Assembly: GCA_016342585.1 (NCBI GenBank)
Contig: JAEINK010000001.1
Coordinates: 1-64,000 of the forward strand
Length of the DNA stretch: 64,000 nucleotides
Direction of reading: 5' to 3'
Source: Spirochaetales bacterium
Lineage (GTDB): Bacteria; Spirochaetota; Spirochaetia; UBA9216
Below, one piece after another: positions 8,309 to 16,323 of this stretch (position 1 is the first letter of the stretch; each line of letters starts with the position of its first letter). The notes under the pieces were generated by a model that was not told where the DNA came from, searched no databases, and worked only from the letters and a program-made list of their open reading frames with translations. Both the position numbers and the translations under genes were made by a program.

Positions 8309-10777
8309 ATGAGTTACGTACAATTACATACATTTTCAGAGTATTCCATTGGTGACGGTATATGCAATATTAATGATTATATTTCAAAAGCAAAGGATTT
8401 TGGATGTGAGCATTTAGGTCTCAAATTCAAAGGTTCATTATTAGGATCATTGGAATTTCATTACAAATGTAAACACGCCAACCTCAATCCAATTATCTGT
8501 ATGGATTTGAATGTTCATAGAGGTGTGGAGGATGTAATTGATTATCCGATAACATTATATGCAAAGAACCATGAGGGATATAATAATTTATTATTTTTAT
8601 CTAAAGCTGTTCTTGATCGCAAAGGTTTAAGTAAAGAATTATTAGGCTCCCATAAGGACGGTCTCATCGCATCTTCTGCTGGAATCTATGGTGAAATTGC
8701 CTATTCTTTACTAAACCATAGTCCTGAAAAAGGAATCAAAGCAGCTGAAGAATATATAGAATTATTCGAAGAGTTCTACATTGAACTAATTCCTGGTTTT
8801 AATGGTGAATCTCTAAGATTGAATAAGAAATTGAATGAAATAGCCAATCGACTAAAAATCCGGACTTTAGCTAATAGTACCGTCAATTTCCTCGATAAAA
8901 CTCATTTAGTGCCATTCCTTGTCTCTCGGCACCTTCATGACAGGCTATCCTGCCATTTAAAAGAAAAAGATAGAAGGAATTATGAAAATTGTTATTTCCA
9001 TACTGTTATTGAGATCAATTACCTGTTTCCAGGGGGAGAGAAAGCCATTGAGAATTCTGAATTGTTAGCTAAAAGCTGTTGTCTGGTCTTACCAAAACTC
9101 ACTCCGCAATTACCAGAATTTAAACTGCCAGTTGGGTTTCTAAATGCGGATGAGTATCTTAGACACCTGGTTGAGATTAACTTAATAAAAATAAGTCTCG
9201 GAGATGATTCAAACCGACAAAAGATCCAGGATCAACTAGAGCGAGAATTGATATATGTTGCTAAAAATAAGCAATCAAATTATTTTCTTATAATTTCAGA
9301 TTTAATTCAGTGGGCACGGATAAACAATATATTCATACAAAATGGCAGGGGTGTTTCCTCGGGGAGTATGTTATATTTTATACTCGGTATAACGCAAATC
9401 AATCCAATTACTTTCAACTTATCATTTGAAGGAACTATTTCTTTTATTTCAGAAACCGTCTATCCCGTATCTTTATGTGTTGATGAAGAGGGCTGGGAAC
9501 CTCTTATCAATTATTTAAAGGATAAATTTGGTAGTGAGCATATAAGCAATATAGTTTCATTTAGAAAAAGATTGGACATAATTTTCATGGAAGATCTGGC
9601 AAAAACTCATGGTTTTTCAATTCAAGACCTTGGTTTTACTGATTTTCTTAAGACCCATGAAGATTTATGGTCATATATTTCTGACAGTTCCAGTGAAAGT
9701 ACTTTCTTTGGTATTAAAAAGAAGATACAACAGACTAGCTTTAATAAATCACATAAATTCTTTTCAGAAACAAGTATGGATAAACCCTTCTATCAAAATT
9801 GGGTCAATCATTATATTTATAAAACAGGTTGTCAGTTTATTGATGAGTTCAGGCAGTATACAAGTAAGAATAATATCAATGTGGATGAATCTTATTGGAA
9901 ACAGTTTTTTAAAACACTTTATGTTTTGCACCGTACTGTATACTCATACAAAATTTCTCAACATAAAATTGGTATTAGTAAAGAAAAGAGCCATTTGGTT
10001 CAGCCCGCTATAAAAAATCCAAACGGCCAATATCTTATTGAAAATCCTGTTTATTCCAACAGGTCTATTCATACTGTTGATATTTTAAAAGATAATGGCA
10101 TGTCAATTCTAAAAAAATGCCAAAATTTGATTCAGAAAAAGGACGAAGTCTTTAATATTCAAAATATACCTGTTGATGATCCCAAGTGCTATGTTTATTT
10201 AAACACGCTTCTATTTACAGATAATAGTTTTAATATTCCGAATTTTGAACGCGGATATCAAAAAATAGTGAGACAAGTAAAACCGAATTGTTTTGAAGAG
10301 CTAATTGCCTGTAATGGACTTTTTTACCCCTCTCAAAATGAAGTAGTTGAATTGTATGTAAAAGTAAAACAATCACCAGGTTCTGCAGTTTATGAACACC
10401 CAGCTTTTGAAGATGTCCTTAAAAACACATATGGCATCTTTTTGTATCAGGAACAACTTATGACTTTGATTCACAAAATTTCTAAGTTAACGATGGCAAA
10501 AACTATCAGGGCCAGGAATATTATCAACCGGAAGAGGGAAGATGAATTATCTAAATTTAAGGATGAGTTCATTTTTAAAGCATCATCGAATGGTTTTAGT
10601 CGGGCGGAGGCTTCACAAATTTTTAAAATCTTTTGTATTCAATCACCAAAGCTAATCAATAAAGCTTTTTTGACAAGTCAAGCATTCTTCTCATATCAGT
10701 TTTTGTATTGTATGACTCATTACAATGAGGAATTCCAGGAGGCTCAAAAATTAAGCAATAAATGGATCTCTACCTGA
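8309..10777 (+). CDS. DnaE-like (DNA polymerase III alpha) pseudoenzyme, short form
   Basis: 822 residues from ATG 8309, preceded by AGAAGGAG; the longer open frame from 8201 has no SD. It aligns by eye along DnaE from the PHP domain to the end of the fingers. PHP-like start is LHTFSEYSIGDG, then AKNHEGYNNL and GLIASSAGIYGEI; polymerase landmarks are NGRGVSSGSM, FILGITQINPI, VDDPKCY, VKPNCFEELIA and KNTYGIFLYQEQ. The catalytic PDxDxD motif has become PVSLCVD; the PHP metal ligands (HxH, DH) are mostly replaced; the fingers RRAMGKK region is RNIINRKRED. Only the third catalytic Asp may survive (VDIL). The OB and tau-binding C-terminus is absent (normal DnaE about 1150 residues). An open frame this long suggests selection for a non-catalytic role, perhaps in DNA or clamp binding. 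The gene is more AT-rich than the core region. A decaying DnaE2/ImuC copy is the alternative. Confidence 0.82.
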   Translation: MSYVQLHTFSEYSIGDGICNINDYISKAKDFGCEHLGLKFKGSLLGSLEFHYKCKHANLNPIICMDLNVHRGVEDVIDYPITLYAKNHEGYNNLLFLSKAVLDRKGLSKELLGSHKDGLIASSAGIYGEIAYSLLNHSPEKGIKAAEEYIELFEEFYIELIPGFNGESLRLNKKLNEIANRLKIRTLANSTVNFLDKTHLVPFLVSRHLHDRLSCHLKEKDRRNYENCYFHTVIEINYLFPGGEKAIENSELLAKSCCLVLPKLTPQLPEFKLPVGFLNADEYLRHLVEINLIKISLGDDSNRQKIQDQLERELIYVAKNKQSNYFLIISDLIQWARINNIFIQNGRGVSSGSMLYFILGITQINPITFNLSFEGTISFISETVYPVSLCVDEEGWEPLINYLKDKFGSEHISNIVSFRKRLDIIFMEDLAKTHGFSIQDLGFTDFLKTHEDLWSYISDSSSESTFFGIKKKIQQTSFNKSHKFFSETSMDKPFYQNWVNHYIYKTGCQFIDEFRQYTSKNNINVDESYWKQFFKTLYVLHRTVYSYKISQHKIGISKEKSHLVQPAIKNPNGQYLIENPVYSNRSIHTVDILKDNGMSILKKCQNLIQKKDEVFNIQNIPVDDPKCYVYLNTLLFTDNSFNIPNFERGYQKIVRQVKPNCFEELIACNGLFYPSQNEVVELYVKVKQSPGSAVYEHPAFEDVLKNTYGIFLYQEQLMTLIHKISKLTMAKTIRARNIINRKREDELSKFKDEFIFKASSNGFSRAEASQIFKIFCIQSPKLINKAFLTSQAFFSYQFLYCMTHYNEEFQEAQKLSNKWIST

Positions 10778-10807
10778 TAAACTGGGCTATTCGCTCGGCG
10801 AGCTCCT

Positions 10808-10879
10808 CAGTCCTCCTCCCGTCGAAAAAAAGATTCCAACCCGAGGGTCGGAATCTTTTTTTTGGAGGTGGCGGGAGTC
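10808..10879. repeat. 72-bp direct repeat, copy 1 (duplicate of tmRNA 3' end and terminator)
   Basis: Identical over 72 bases to 10984-11055. It carries the intrinsic terminator hairpin (10832-10855, followed by eight T at 10856-10863) and the first bases of the tmRNA 3' end (GGAGGTGGCGGGAGTC). After 10879 the sequence leaves the tmRNA. Weaker similarity continues upstream of both copies. On the + strand this copy probably terminates the DnaE-like transcript. Confidence 0.9.
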
Positions 10880-10983
10880 ACCCTCCAGGTCCCGACTTCC
10901 TGTCGGTCCCTTACGGGCCGCTTCAGGATGCTTTCGCTGGCATCCTTGCCAGCTCTTCCTCCTTATTCAGTCGGCGCATCCTT

Positions 10984-11055
10984 CAGTCCTCCTCCCGTCG
11001 AAAAAAAGATTCCAACCCGAGGGTCGGAATCTTTTTTTTGGAGGTGGCGGGAGTC
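10984..11055. repeat. 72-bp direct repeat, copy 2 (functional tmRNA 3' end)
   Basis: Exact copy of 10808-10879, starting 176 bases downstream. It contains the tmRNA acceptor end in its native context. The pair looks like the left and right attachment scars of an element that used the ssrA 3' end, a well-known integration site, or a local duplication. Confidence 0.9.
11001..11031 (-). terminator. Intrinsic terminator of ssrA
   Basis: On the minus strand the hairpin GATTCCGACC...GGTTGGAATC (11008-11031, one G-U) is followed by seven U (complement of 11001-11007). Runs of A and T on both sides make it bidirectional. Confidence 0.8.
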
Positions 11056-11401
11056 GAACCCGCGTCCTATGGGGCATGACATAAACGTCTACAAGCTTAG
11101 TACCTTCTTAGGTGTTTCAGGGTGTGGATGGTGAAGGCACTAAACCGTCACACCCCTAAGACTGGAAAGAGTCCCTCCTGTTATCCAGACCTAACAGAAA
11201 GCAAGTCCCTATCTTTGACAAGCACACCTGGCATTAAGAACGGCATCCCAGGGGCCCGCACAGCTTATTTAAGCTGCTAAAGCGTAATTTGCTTCGAAAT
11301 TATCTTCGGCAATTAACATTTTTGTCCAGTTTAAAGAGTTAGAGCAGCTCTGCCTGCAATCCATATCAGTACGATCCCACAGTCGAAACCCTTACACCCC
11401 C
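11039..11401 (-). ncRNA. ssrA: Transfer-messenger RNA (tmRNA)
   Basis: The minus strand reads GGGGGUGUAAGGGUUUCGAC at the 5' end and GGUUCGACUCCCGCCACCUC plus the discriminator A at the 3' end. The acceptor stem is GGGGGUG/CACCUCC with one G-U. CCA is not encoded. The tag reading frame is 11310-11272 (GCC GAA GAU ... GCA GCU) followed by UAA, encoding AEDNFEANYALAA, with the conserved YALAA proteolysis end. The RNA is about 363 nt, a normal size. SmpB, its obligate partner, is encoded 158 bases upstream on the same strand. The 3' end is duplicated nearby (10808-10879). Confidence 0.95.
11272..11310 (-). other. tmRNA proteolysis tag-coding segment
   Basis: Thirteen codons giving AEDNFEANYALAA, then UAA. 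The resume codon is inferred as GCC at 11308-11310 by analogy with other tmRNAs; an upstream position in the same frame is less likely. Confidence 0.75.
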
Positions 11402-11559
11402 GATAATATAAAAATACACCTGAAATTAACAGAAATCCACTGAATTAGCAAGTTCATAACTTAATAAATCCAGACATGAAGCAGTAAATTTGATCTTATC
11501 CTGAAATATAAGCGGACAAAGCGTTTCTATCATCCCTAAGATAATGTAAAAACATGAGT

Positions 11560-12030
11560 TTAATACTTACCCCGGATTTCCCTGTCCACATTACGTTTAT
11601 CATCACGCTGTTTGATACTTTGCCTTTTGTCTCCATGACTTTTACCCTGGCAAATCCCCAGGAGAAGTTTTACCTTTCCTTCCTTCAGGTAAAATTTGAG
11701 GGGGATCAGGGTAAAACCCCTTTCATCAACCTTTCTTTTCATTTTCTTGATCTCCTCTTTATGAGCCAGGAGTTTACGCTCTCGATCGGGATCATGATTA
11801 TAGAGATTTCCAAAAGGATAGGGATTTATATGAAAGCTGACAAGGAATAATTCATTATTAACGATTTTCGCATACGCATCGGTGAAAGAGAAAAGGGCTG
11901 TTCTCATTGATTTTACTTCAGTCCCCTTTAATTCAATGCCGACCTCAAGGCTGTCTGTGACGACATAATTAAATCTTGCTTTTCGATTATCAGCCAGTAC
12001 TCGGTTTCCACCGGATTTTTCTTTTGCCAT
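11560..12030 (-). CDS. smpB: SsrA-binding protein SmpB
   Basis: 156 residues, the usual length. Family landmarks are NRKARFNY near the start, GIELKGTEVKSMR, SFTDAYA, NPYPFGNLYNHDPDRERKLL and the helical tail region RKVDERGFTLIPLKFYL. SmpB binds the tRNA-like domain of tmRNA and fills the decoding centre of stalled ribosomes. ATG 12030 follows TAGGAG. It is transcribed towards ssrA on the same strand, from a promoter at 12058-12084 that overlaps the divergent lepB promoter. The two trans-translation genes are thus linked. Confidence 0.97.
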   Translation of the reverse strand: MAKEKSGGNRVLADNRKARFNYVVTDSLEVGIELKGTEVKSMRTALFSFTDAYAKIVNNELFLVSFHINPYPFGNLYNHDPDRERKLLAHKEEIKKMKRKVDERGFTLIPLKFYLKEGKVKLLLGICQGKSHGDKRQSIKQRDDKRNVDREIRGKY

Positions 12031-12057
12031 TAACGTGCTCCTATTCTCCAGAGGAAG

Positions 12058-12084
12058 ATTATATTTTCGTCATGCGATTGTCAA
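12058..12084 (-). promoter_or_regulatory. Promoter of smpB
   Basis: Perfect hexamers TTGACA (12079-12084) and TATAAT (12058-12063) on the minus strand, but with a short 15-base spacer. The -35 overlaps that of the divergent lepB promoter. Confidence 0.55.
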
Positions 12085-12106
12085 CCAAAGGTCTCTATGT
12101 TAATGT
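12078..12106 (+). promoter_or_regulatory. Promoter of lepB
   Basis: TTGTCA (12078-12083), 17-base spacer, then TAATGT (12101-12106) preceded by TG as an extended -10. It shares its -35 bases with the smpB promoter. Confidence 0.4.
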
Positions 12107-12132
12107 AATAGCCTGATAGATAAGGAGTTCTT

Positions 12133-12888
12133 GTGACGGGATTATACAATAAATCTAGACGATATAGAGATTACAGACCAAATAAACGAAAAAGAAGATG
12201 GCTTAGAAAATTGGTATTGTTCATTGTCTTGTTGGCACTTTTTGTAAATATAATGACCTATTTCGGGATTAGATCCTATAAAGCAGGATCCGAATCCATG
12301 GCCCCGGTCCTGCCATTGCATTCAAGGTTCATGGCTACTCCTGTTGTTTTCGGAAATCAGATCCCATTGACTGGAATAAAGATCCCCGGTTTCAGAGCGC
12401 CGGACAGGGGAGATGTTGTTCTTGTAAAACCATCCTATATATCAAATGACCCTGTTTACGTCAGGTTTCTTGATTCTATAATAAGATTCTTTACCCTGCA
12501 GAGAGTTTCGATTAATTCCACCGAAAAGAAAGAGTGGGAGAACTCGATCCTTGTTAAACGAATCATAGGTGTACCCGGAGATCAACTCCGCATCGAAGGT
12601 TTTAAGGTTATGATAAAACCGGAAGGCGAAAACAGGTTTCTTTCGGAAAAGAACCTGTTAAAGGAAGGAATTGAGATAGTATATCCTGAATTTCCTGAAA
12701 ACTGGGACTACGAACTCCCTTTTTCGGGTAATCTTAAAGAGGTTATACTTAAAGAGGGGGAGTATCTTCTGCTTTCGGATAGCCGCGGTAAAGGCTCCGA
12801 TGGTCTGCTCTGGGGATTTTCCTCTGAGGATGAGATCCTGCAAAAGGTTTTTCTGCGCTACTGGCCGAATTTAGGTGTCCGCTTGTAA
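12133..12888 (+). CDS. lepB: Signal peptidase I
   Basis: 251 residues. The basic N-terminus is followed by one membrane helix (about 26-45). Catalytic Ser55 lies in GSESMAPVLP and catalytic Lys142 in LVKRIIGVPGD. The late conserved box is LSDSRGKGSDG, with SDS in place of the commoner GDN. It cleaves signal peptides of exported proteins at the outer face of the inner membrane. The GTG start is supported by TAAGGAG. The gene is followed 13 bases later by hemW, so they are likely co-transcribed. Confidence 0.93.
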   Translation: MTGLYNKSRRYRDYRPNKRKRRWLRKLVLFIVLLALFVNIMTYFGIRSYKAGSESMAPVLPLHSRFMATPVVFGNQIPLTGIKIPGFRAPDRGDVVLVKPSYISNDPVYVRFLDSIIRFFTLQRVSINSTEKKEWENSILVKRIIGVPGDQLRIEGFKVMIKPEGENRFLSEKNLLKEGIEIVYPEFPENWDYELPFSGNLKEVILKEGEYLLLSDSRGKGSDGLLWGFSSEDEILQKVFLRYWPNLGVRL

Positions 12889-12901
12889 AAGGAGAGGATA
12901 G

Positions 12902-14143
12902 GTGAAAATGGATCGAAACAAAGGAATATTTTCACTCTATATACATATTCCCTTCTGCAGACGTAAATGTTCTTATTGCGATTTTTTTTCCCGCACGCCT
13001 ACTGATGCATCGGAAATAGAAACTCTCCTTTCAAAAATTGTTGAGGAGTTTAATGCCGCTTTAAAGGTTTATCCTGTTTCAGATATTCCCACCATCTTTA
13101 TCGGTGGGGGAACCCCTTCAGTTATTCCTCCACCCTTATTCGATAGGTTTCTAAATAAAATCGAAGAAAGACTTCCAGGGAAACCGGTGGAATGGAGCTG
13201 TGAGGTGAATCCCGAGTCCCTTACTCCTGCGCATTTAGATGTTTTTCAAAAGCATGGTATAAACAGATTATCCATGGGGATTCAAAGTTTTAATAGTAGT
13301 ACTCTGGAAACCCTGGGCAGGTATGCCAAACCAAAAGATGTCTACAGAAGTCTTGAACTGATAGAAAATCGATGGAAAGGGAGCTGGAATGCTGATCTCA
13401 TCTGTGAGGTACCCGGACAAAGCCGGGATGATGCCTTAAAAGATATAAAAAACCTTACAAGTTGGAATCCTTCTCATGTGTCTCTCTACTCGCTCATCCT
13501 TGAAGCGGGGACACCTTTATCGGTACAATATAAGAGGGATATGGACGCCGGGATAGAAAAAGGGATTGATCAGACCATATGGCAGGATTGTTCAGATCTC
13601 CTTGAAGTTGGGGGCTGGCGTCGCTATGAGGTTTCCAATTTTGCCAAAGAAGATAATATATGCCTCCACAATATGATCTATTGGGAGATGAAACCGTTTA
13701 TAGGTCTGGGCCCTTCAGCGTCTTCTACTATGCCGAACCCTATGCACGGGAAAAATTCAAATCCTTTGAGGCATACAAATCCTCTATCGATTCGAGAGTA
13801 TATGAGTCTCGATTTTATAAAATTATTAGTTGGTGAGATACCTCAATATTCGGAAGTCATCAGTTATACGGATTTTCTATCGGAGTTCCTTATGATGGGG
13901 TTCCGTACAAAGCGAGGCCTTGATCCCTTTCGGTTCAAAAAGATCTTCGGGCTGGAGTTTGCCCATGCTTTACCTTCATGGTCTGCTGAAAATATTAAGC
14001 AGGCTATGATTGAACATAAAGATGATTCATGGGTGATGACCGATCGTGGAATGATGTTCTTAAACACGCTTATCCTTGATGCCATGATGGAAATCGACGA
14101 AAAAAATGAGGTATTTAGGTCTAAGAGTATAAACTGGCCGTAA
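12902..14143 (+). CDS. hemW: HemW-type radical SAM haem chaperone
   Basis: 413 residues. The cluster motif FCRRKCSYCDFF (CxxxCxxC) lies near residue 19, with the SAM-binding GGGTPS and the HemW hallmark HNMIYWE near residue 256, which separates it from HemN. The family is annotated as oxygen-independent coproporphyrinogen oxidase-like, but members with HNxxYW act as haem chaperones. It starts at GTG 12902 (GGAGAGG upstream); an ATG two codons later is an alternative. It follows lepB closely. No other haem gene is in the window. Confidence 0.92.
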   Translation: MKMDRNKGIFSLYIHIPFCRRKCSYCDFFSRTPTDASEIETLLSKIVEEFNAALKVYPVSDIPTIFIGGGTPSVIPPPLFDRFLNKIEERLPGKPVEWSCEVNPESLTPAHLDVFQKHGINRLSMGIQSFNSSTLETLGRYAKPKDVYRSLELIENRWKGSWNADLICEVPGQSRDDALKDIKNLTSWNPSHVSLYSLILEAGTPLSVQYKRDMDAGIEKGIDQTIWQDCSDLLEVGGWRRYEVSNFAKEDNICLHNMIYWEMKPFIGLGPSASSTMPNPMHGKNSNPLRHTNPLSIREYMSLDFIKLLVGEIPQYSEVISYTDFLSEFLMMGFRTKRGLDPFRFKKIFGLEFAHALPSWSAENIKQAMIEHKDDSWVMTDRGMMFLNTLILDAMMEIDEKNEVFRSKSINWP

Positions 14144-14247
14144 TAGTCTGGCAATGTATTAAGAAAATTCAATTTTCAAGGTCTCAAGAACTTTCACGAT
14201 TCTTTAAAATATTATATGTTTTATATACAAATATTTAGGAGATTACT

Positions 14248-15528
14248 ATGAAAACCGCACTGGAACTTTATGATCCTCAGATTTATGAATTGATTAGACA
14301 GGAAGAGGTTCGTCAAAGCGGGTCTATTCGGCTTATTCCATCAGAGAACTATGTTTCCAAGGCTGTGATGACCGCAACAGGCAGTTGCCTTACAAATAAA
14401 TATTCGGAAGGCTACCCCGGCAGAAGATATTATGAAGGGCAGCAGGTTACAGATCTTGTAGAAACCATTGCGATTAATCGTGCCAAGGATCTGTTTAAAG
14501 CCGACCATGCCAATATGCAGTCATATTCAGGTTCTGTTGCCAACCTTAATGCTTACTATACATTGATAAAACCCGGCGATACGATTATGGGTATGGCCCT
14601 GGCCGATGGAGGGCATTTAACCCATGGTTCACGAGGGAGTATGACCAGCAAAATCTTCCGTTCGGTCTCTTATGGTGTTAACCAGGAAACCGGGTATATT
14701 GATTATGACTATGTTCGAGATTTGGCAAAAAAAGAGAAACCGAACCTTATAATCTCGGGAGCGACAGCTTACCCTAGAAAAATTGATTTCAAGATTTTTG
14801 GTGAGATCGCCAAAGAGGTTGGCGCGTTCCATGTGAGTGATATTGCACACCTTTCAGGGCTTGTTGTGGCTGGCCTCCATATGAGTCCTGTTCCCTATGC
14901 GGACATTGTATCAACCACAACACATAAAACCTTAAGAGGACCACGAGGTGGTATGCTCCTTTGCCGGGCAGAGCATCAGAAGGCCTTAGACCGAACAATA
15001 ATTCCCGGCCAGCAGGGTGGGCCTCATATGCATACGATTGCGGCGGTAGCCGTTGCCCTGGCCGAAGCAAATACACCGGAATTTGGTGCTTATGCTGCAC
15101 AAGTTATTAAAAATGCAGCAAGGCTTGGTGAAAAGTTGAAAGAGTATGGTTTTAAGCTTATGACCGGGGGAACCGACAACCACCTTCTCCTTATTGATTT
15201 AAGGGGAAGTGGTGTTACTGGGAAAATGCTTTCAAAGGCTTTGGATCGGGCAAGGATCGTAACAAATTTCAACTCTGTTCCTGGCGATGTCGCTCCTCCC
15301 ACCAACCCGAACGGTTTAAGGATAGGCACACCAGCTATGACAACCCGTGGTCTGAAAGAGGAGCAGATGGATGAGATCGCAAGTTTCATCAAGAGGGTTG
15401 CCGATAATGTAGATAACGAGGGTGAAATCGCCAAGGTCAGCAGGGAAGTATTACTCCTGACCAGTCAGTTTCCCGTACCCGAGCACTTTATTGTACCCAA
15501 TCAGGTGAAACCACCTTTTGTAGATTAA
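14248..15528 (+). CDS. glyA: Serine hydroxymethyltransferase
   Basis: 426 residues, the normal size. The PLP-binding Lys227 lies in TTTHKTLRGPRGGM. Other family blocks are RLIPSENYVS, YSEGYPGRRYY, DIAHLSGL and PGQQGGPH. It interconverts serine and glycine while loading one-carbon units on tetrahydrofolate, in the cytoplasm. ATG 14248 follows TAGGAG. Its last four bases overlap the convergent sirtuin gene. Confidence 0.97.
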   Translation: MKTALELYDPQIYELIRQEEVRQSGSIRLIPSENYVSKAVMTATGSCLTNKYSEGYPGRRYYEGQQVTDLVETIAINRAKDLFKADHANMQSYSGSVANLNAYYTLIKPGDTIMGMALADGGHLTHGSRGSMTSKIFRSVSYGVNQETGYIDYDYVRDLAKKEKPNLIISGATAYPRKIDFKIFGEIAKEVGAFHVSDIAHLSGLVVAGLHMSPVPYADIVSTTTHKTLRGPRGGMLLCRAEHQKALDRTIIPGQQGGPHMHTIAAVAVALAEANTPEFGAYAAQVIKNAARLGEKLKEYGFKLMTGGTDNHLLLIDLRGSGVTGKMLSKALDRARIVTNFNSVPGDVAPPTNPNGLRIGTPAMTTRGLKEEQMDEIASFIKRVADNVDNEGEIAKVSREVLLLTSQFPVPEHFIVPNQVKPPFVD

Positions 15529-16250
15529 AGATTCTCATTTATATAGATAAAAAGTTCCTCCAGGTCCTGGTATAGCAGCAGGGCCTGGTCATCCAACGGG
15601 GTCTTCATATTATTGGCAATGATAATCTGACCTCCGGCCTGGAGGGTATTTATCGGTATTCCCGCTGCGGGTTGAACCCAGAGGGAGGTTCCAAGGATAA
15701 TCATAAGGTCCGCTTTTCGACTCTCCTCAATGGCTTTCTGCAGGGCTTTTGGGGGAAGAGATTCACCAAAAAACGTAATATCCGGTTTCATTATGCCGCC
15801 GCATTTTTTACACTTTGGGATATTTTTAGTTTTCAACTGGTCAACAATTTTCTCAAAGGTCGTCTTTCTTCCGCAGGATCTACAGGAATGGGTGAGTGGT
15901 GTCCCGTGAATTTCAATGACATCTTTACTCCCTCCTTTCTGGTGAAGGAGATCTATGTTCTGTGTAATGACTGATTTAACCACTCCCTCTTTTTCCATAC
16001 GAGCTATCTGTTTATGAATGATATTGGGTTCTCTCTCAGAAAGGTTATAGATTGCCCCTCTGGCCCAGTCATAATAATAGGAGGGATCCCTGTCGAACCA
16101 GTTTATATCAAACAACTTATCCGAATCTTTCTCCTTATACAAACCATCTTTTCCCCTGAAATCCTGGATTCCAGAAAGTGTCGAAACACCGGCGCCAGTA
16201 AACACCACACAATATTCTGCTTTTCTAAGAGTTTCTATCAGCCTTTCCAT
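15525..16250 (-). CDS. Sir2-family NAD-dependent protein deacylase
   Basis: 241 residues. NAD-binding GAGVSTLSGIQDFRG lies near residue 20, TQNIDLLHQ near residue 98, and the catalytic His is in EIHGT. A four-Cys zinc site follows (CRSCG...CKKCGG), then KPDITFFGE and the GTSLWVQPAAGIP NAD pocket. It removes acyl groups from protein lysines using NAD. It is convergent with glyA (4-base overlap) and divergent from yebC. Members of this family are usually called cobB or npdA; the exact acyl preference cannot be read from sequence. Confidence 0.94.
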   Translation of the reverse strand: MERLIETLRKAEYCVVFTGAGVSTLSGIQDFRGKDGLYKEKDSDKLFDINWFDRDPSYYYDWARGAIYNLSEREPNIIHKQIARMEKEGVVKSVITQNIDLLHQKGGSKDVIEIHGTPLTHSCRSCGRKTTFEKIVDQLKTKNIPKCKKCGGIMKPDITFFGESLPPKALQKAIEESRKADLMIILGTSLWVQPAAGIPINTLQAGGQIIIANNMKTPLDDQALLLYQDLEELFIYINENL

Positions 16251-16265
16251 TAAAATCTCCCAATG

Positions 16266-16294
16266 TTGAAATAACTATATTATTATGCTAATCT
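16266..16294 (+). promoter_or_regulatory. Promoter of the yebC-ruv-queA operon
   Basis: TTGAAA (16266-16271), a 17-base spacer, then TAATCT (16289-16294) with TG just upstream (TGCTAATCT, extended -10). It precedes the AAGGAG of yebC by about 20 bases. Confidence 0.5.
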
Positions 16295-16323
16295 ATAAGA
16301 ACATCTAATTTCAAGGAGATTTT

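Noticed and set aside
10808-11055. Possible CRISPR array
   Set aside because: Only two repeats of 72 bases with one unrelated spacer, and they are explained by the tmRNA 3' end and terminator.
10762-11134. Two short + strand open frames over the 72-bp repeats and tmRNA end
   Set aside because: They run through terminators and the tmRNA gene and contain repeat-derived peptide; no SD.
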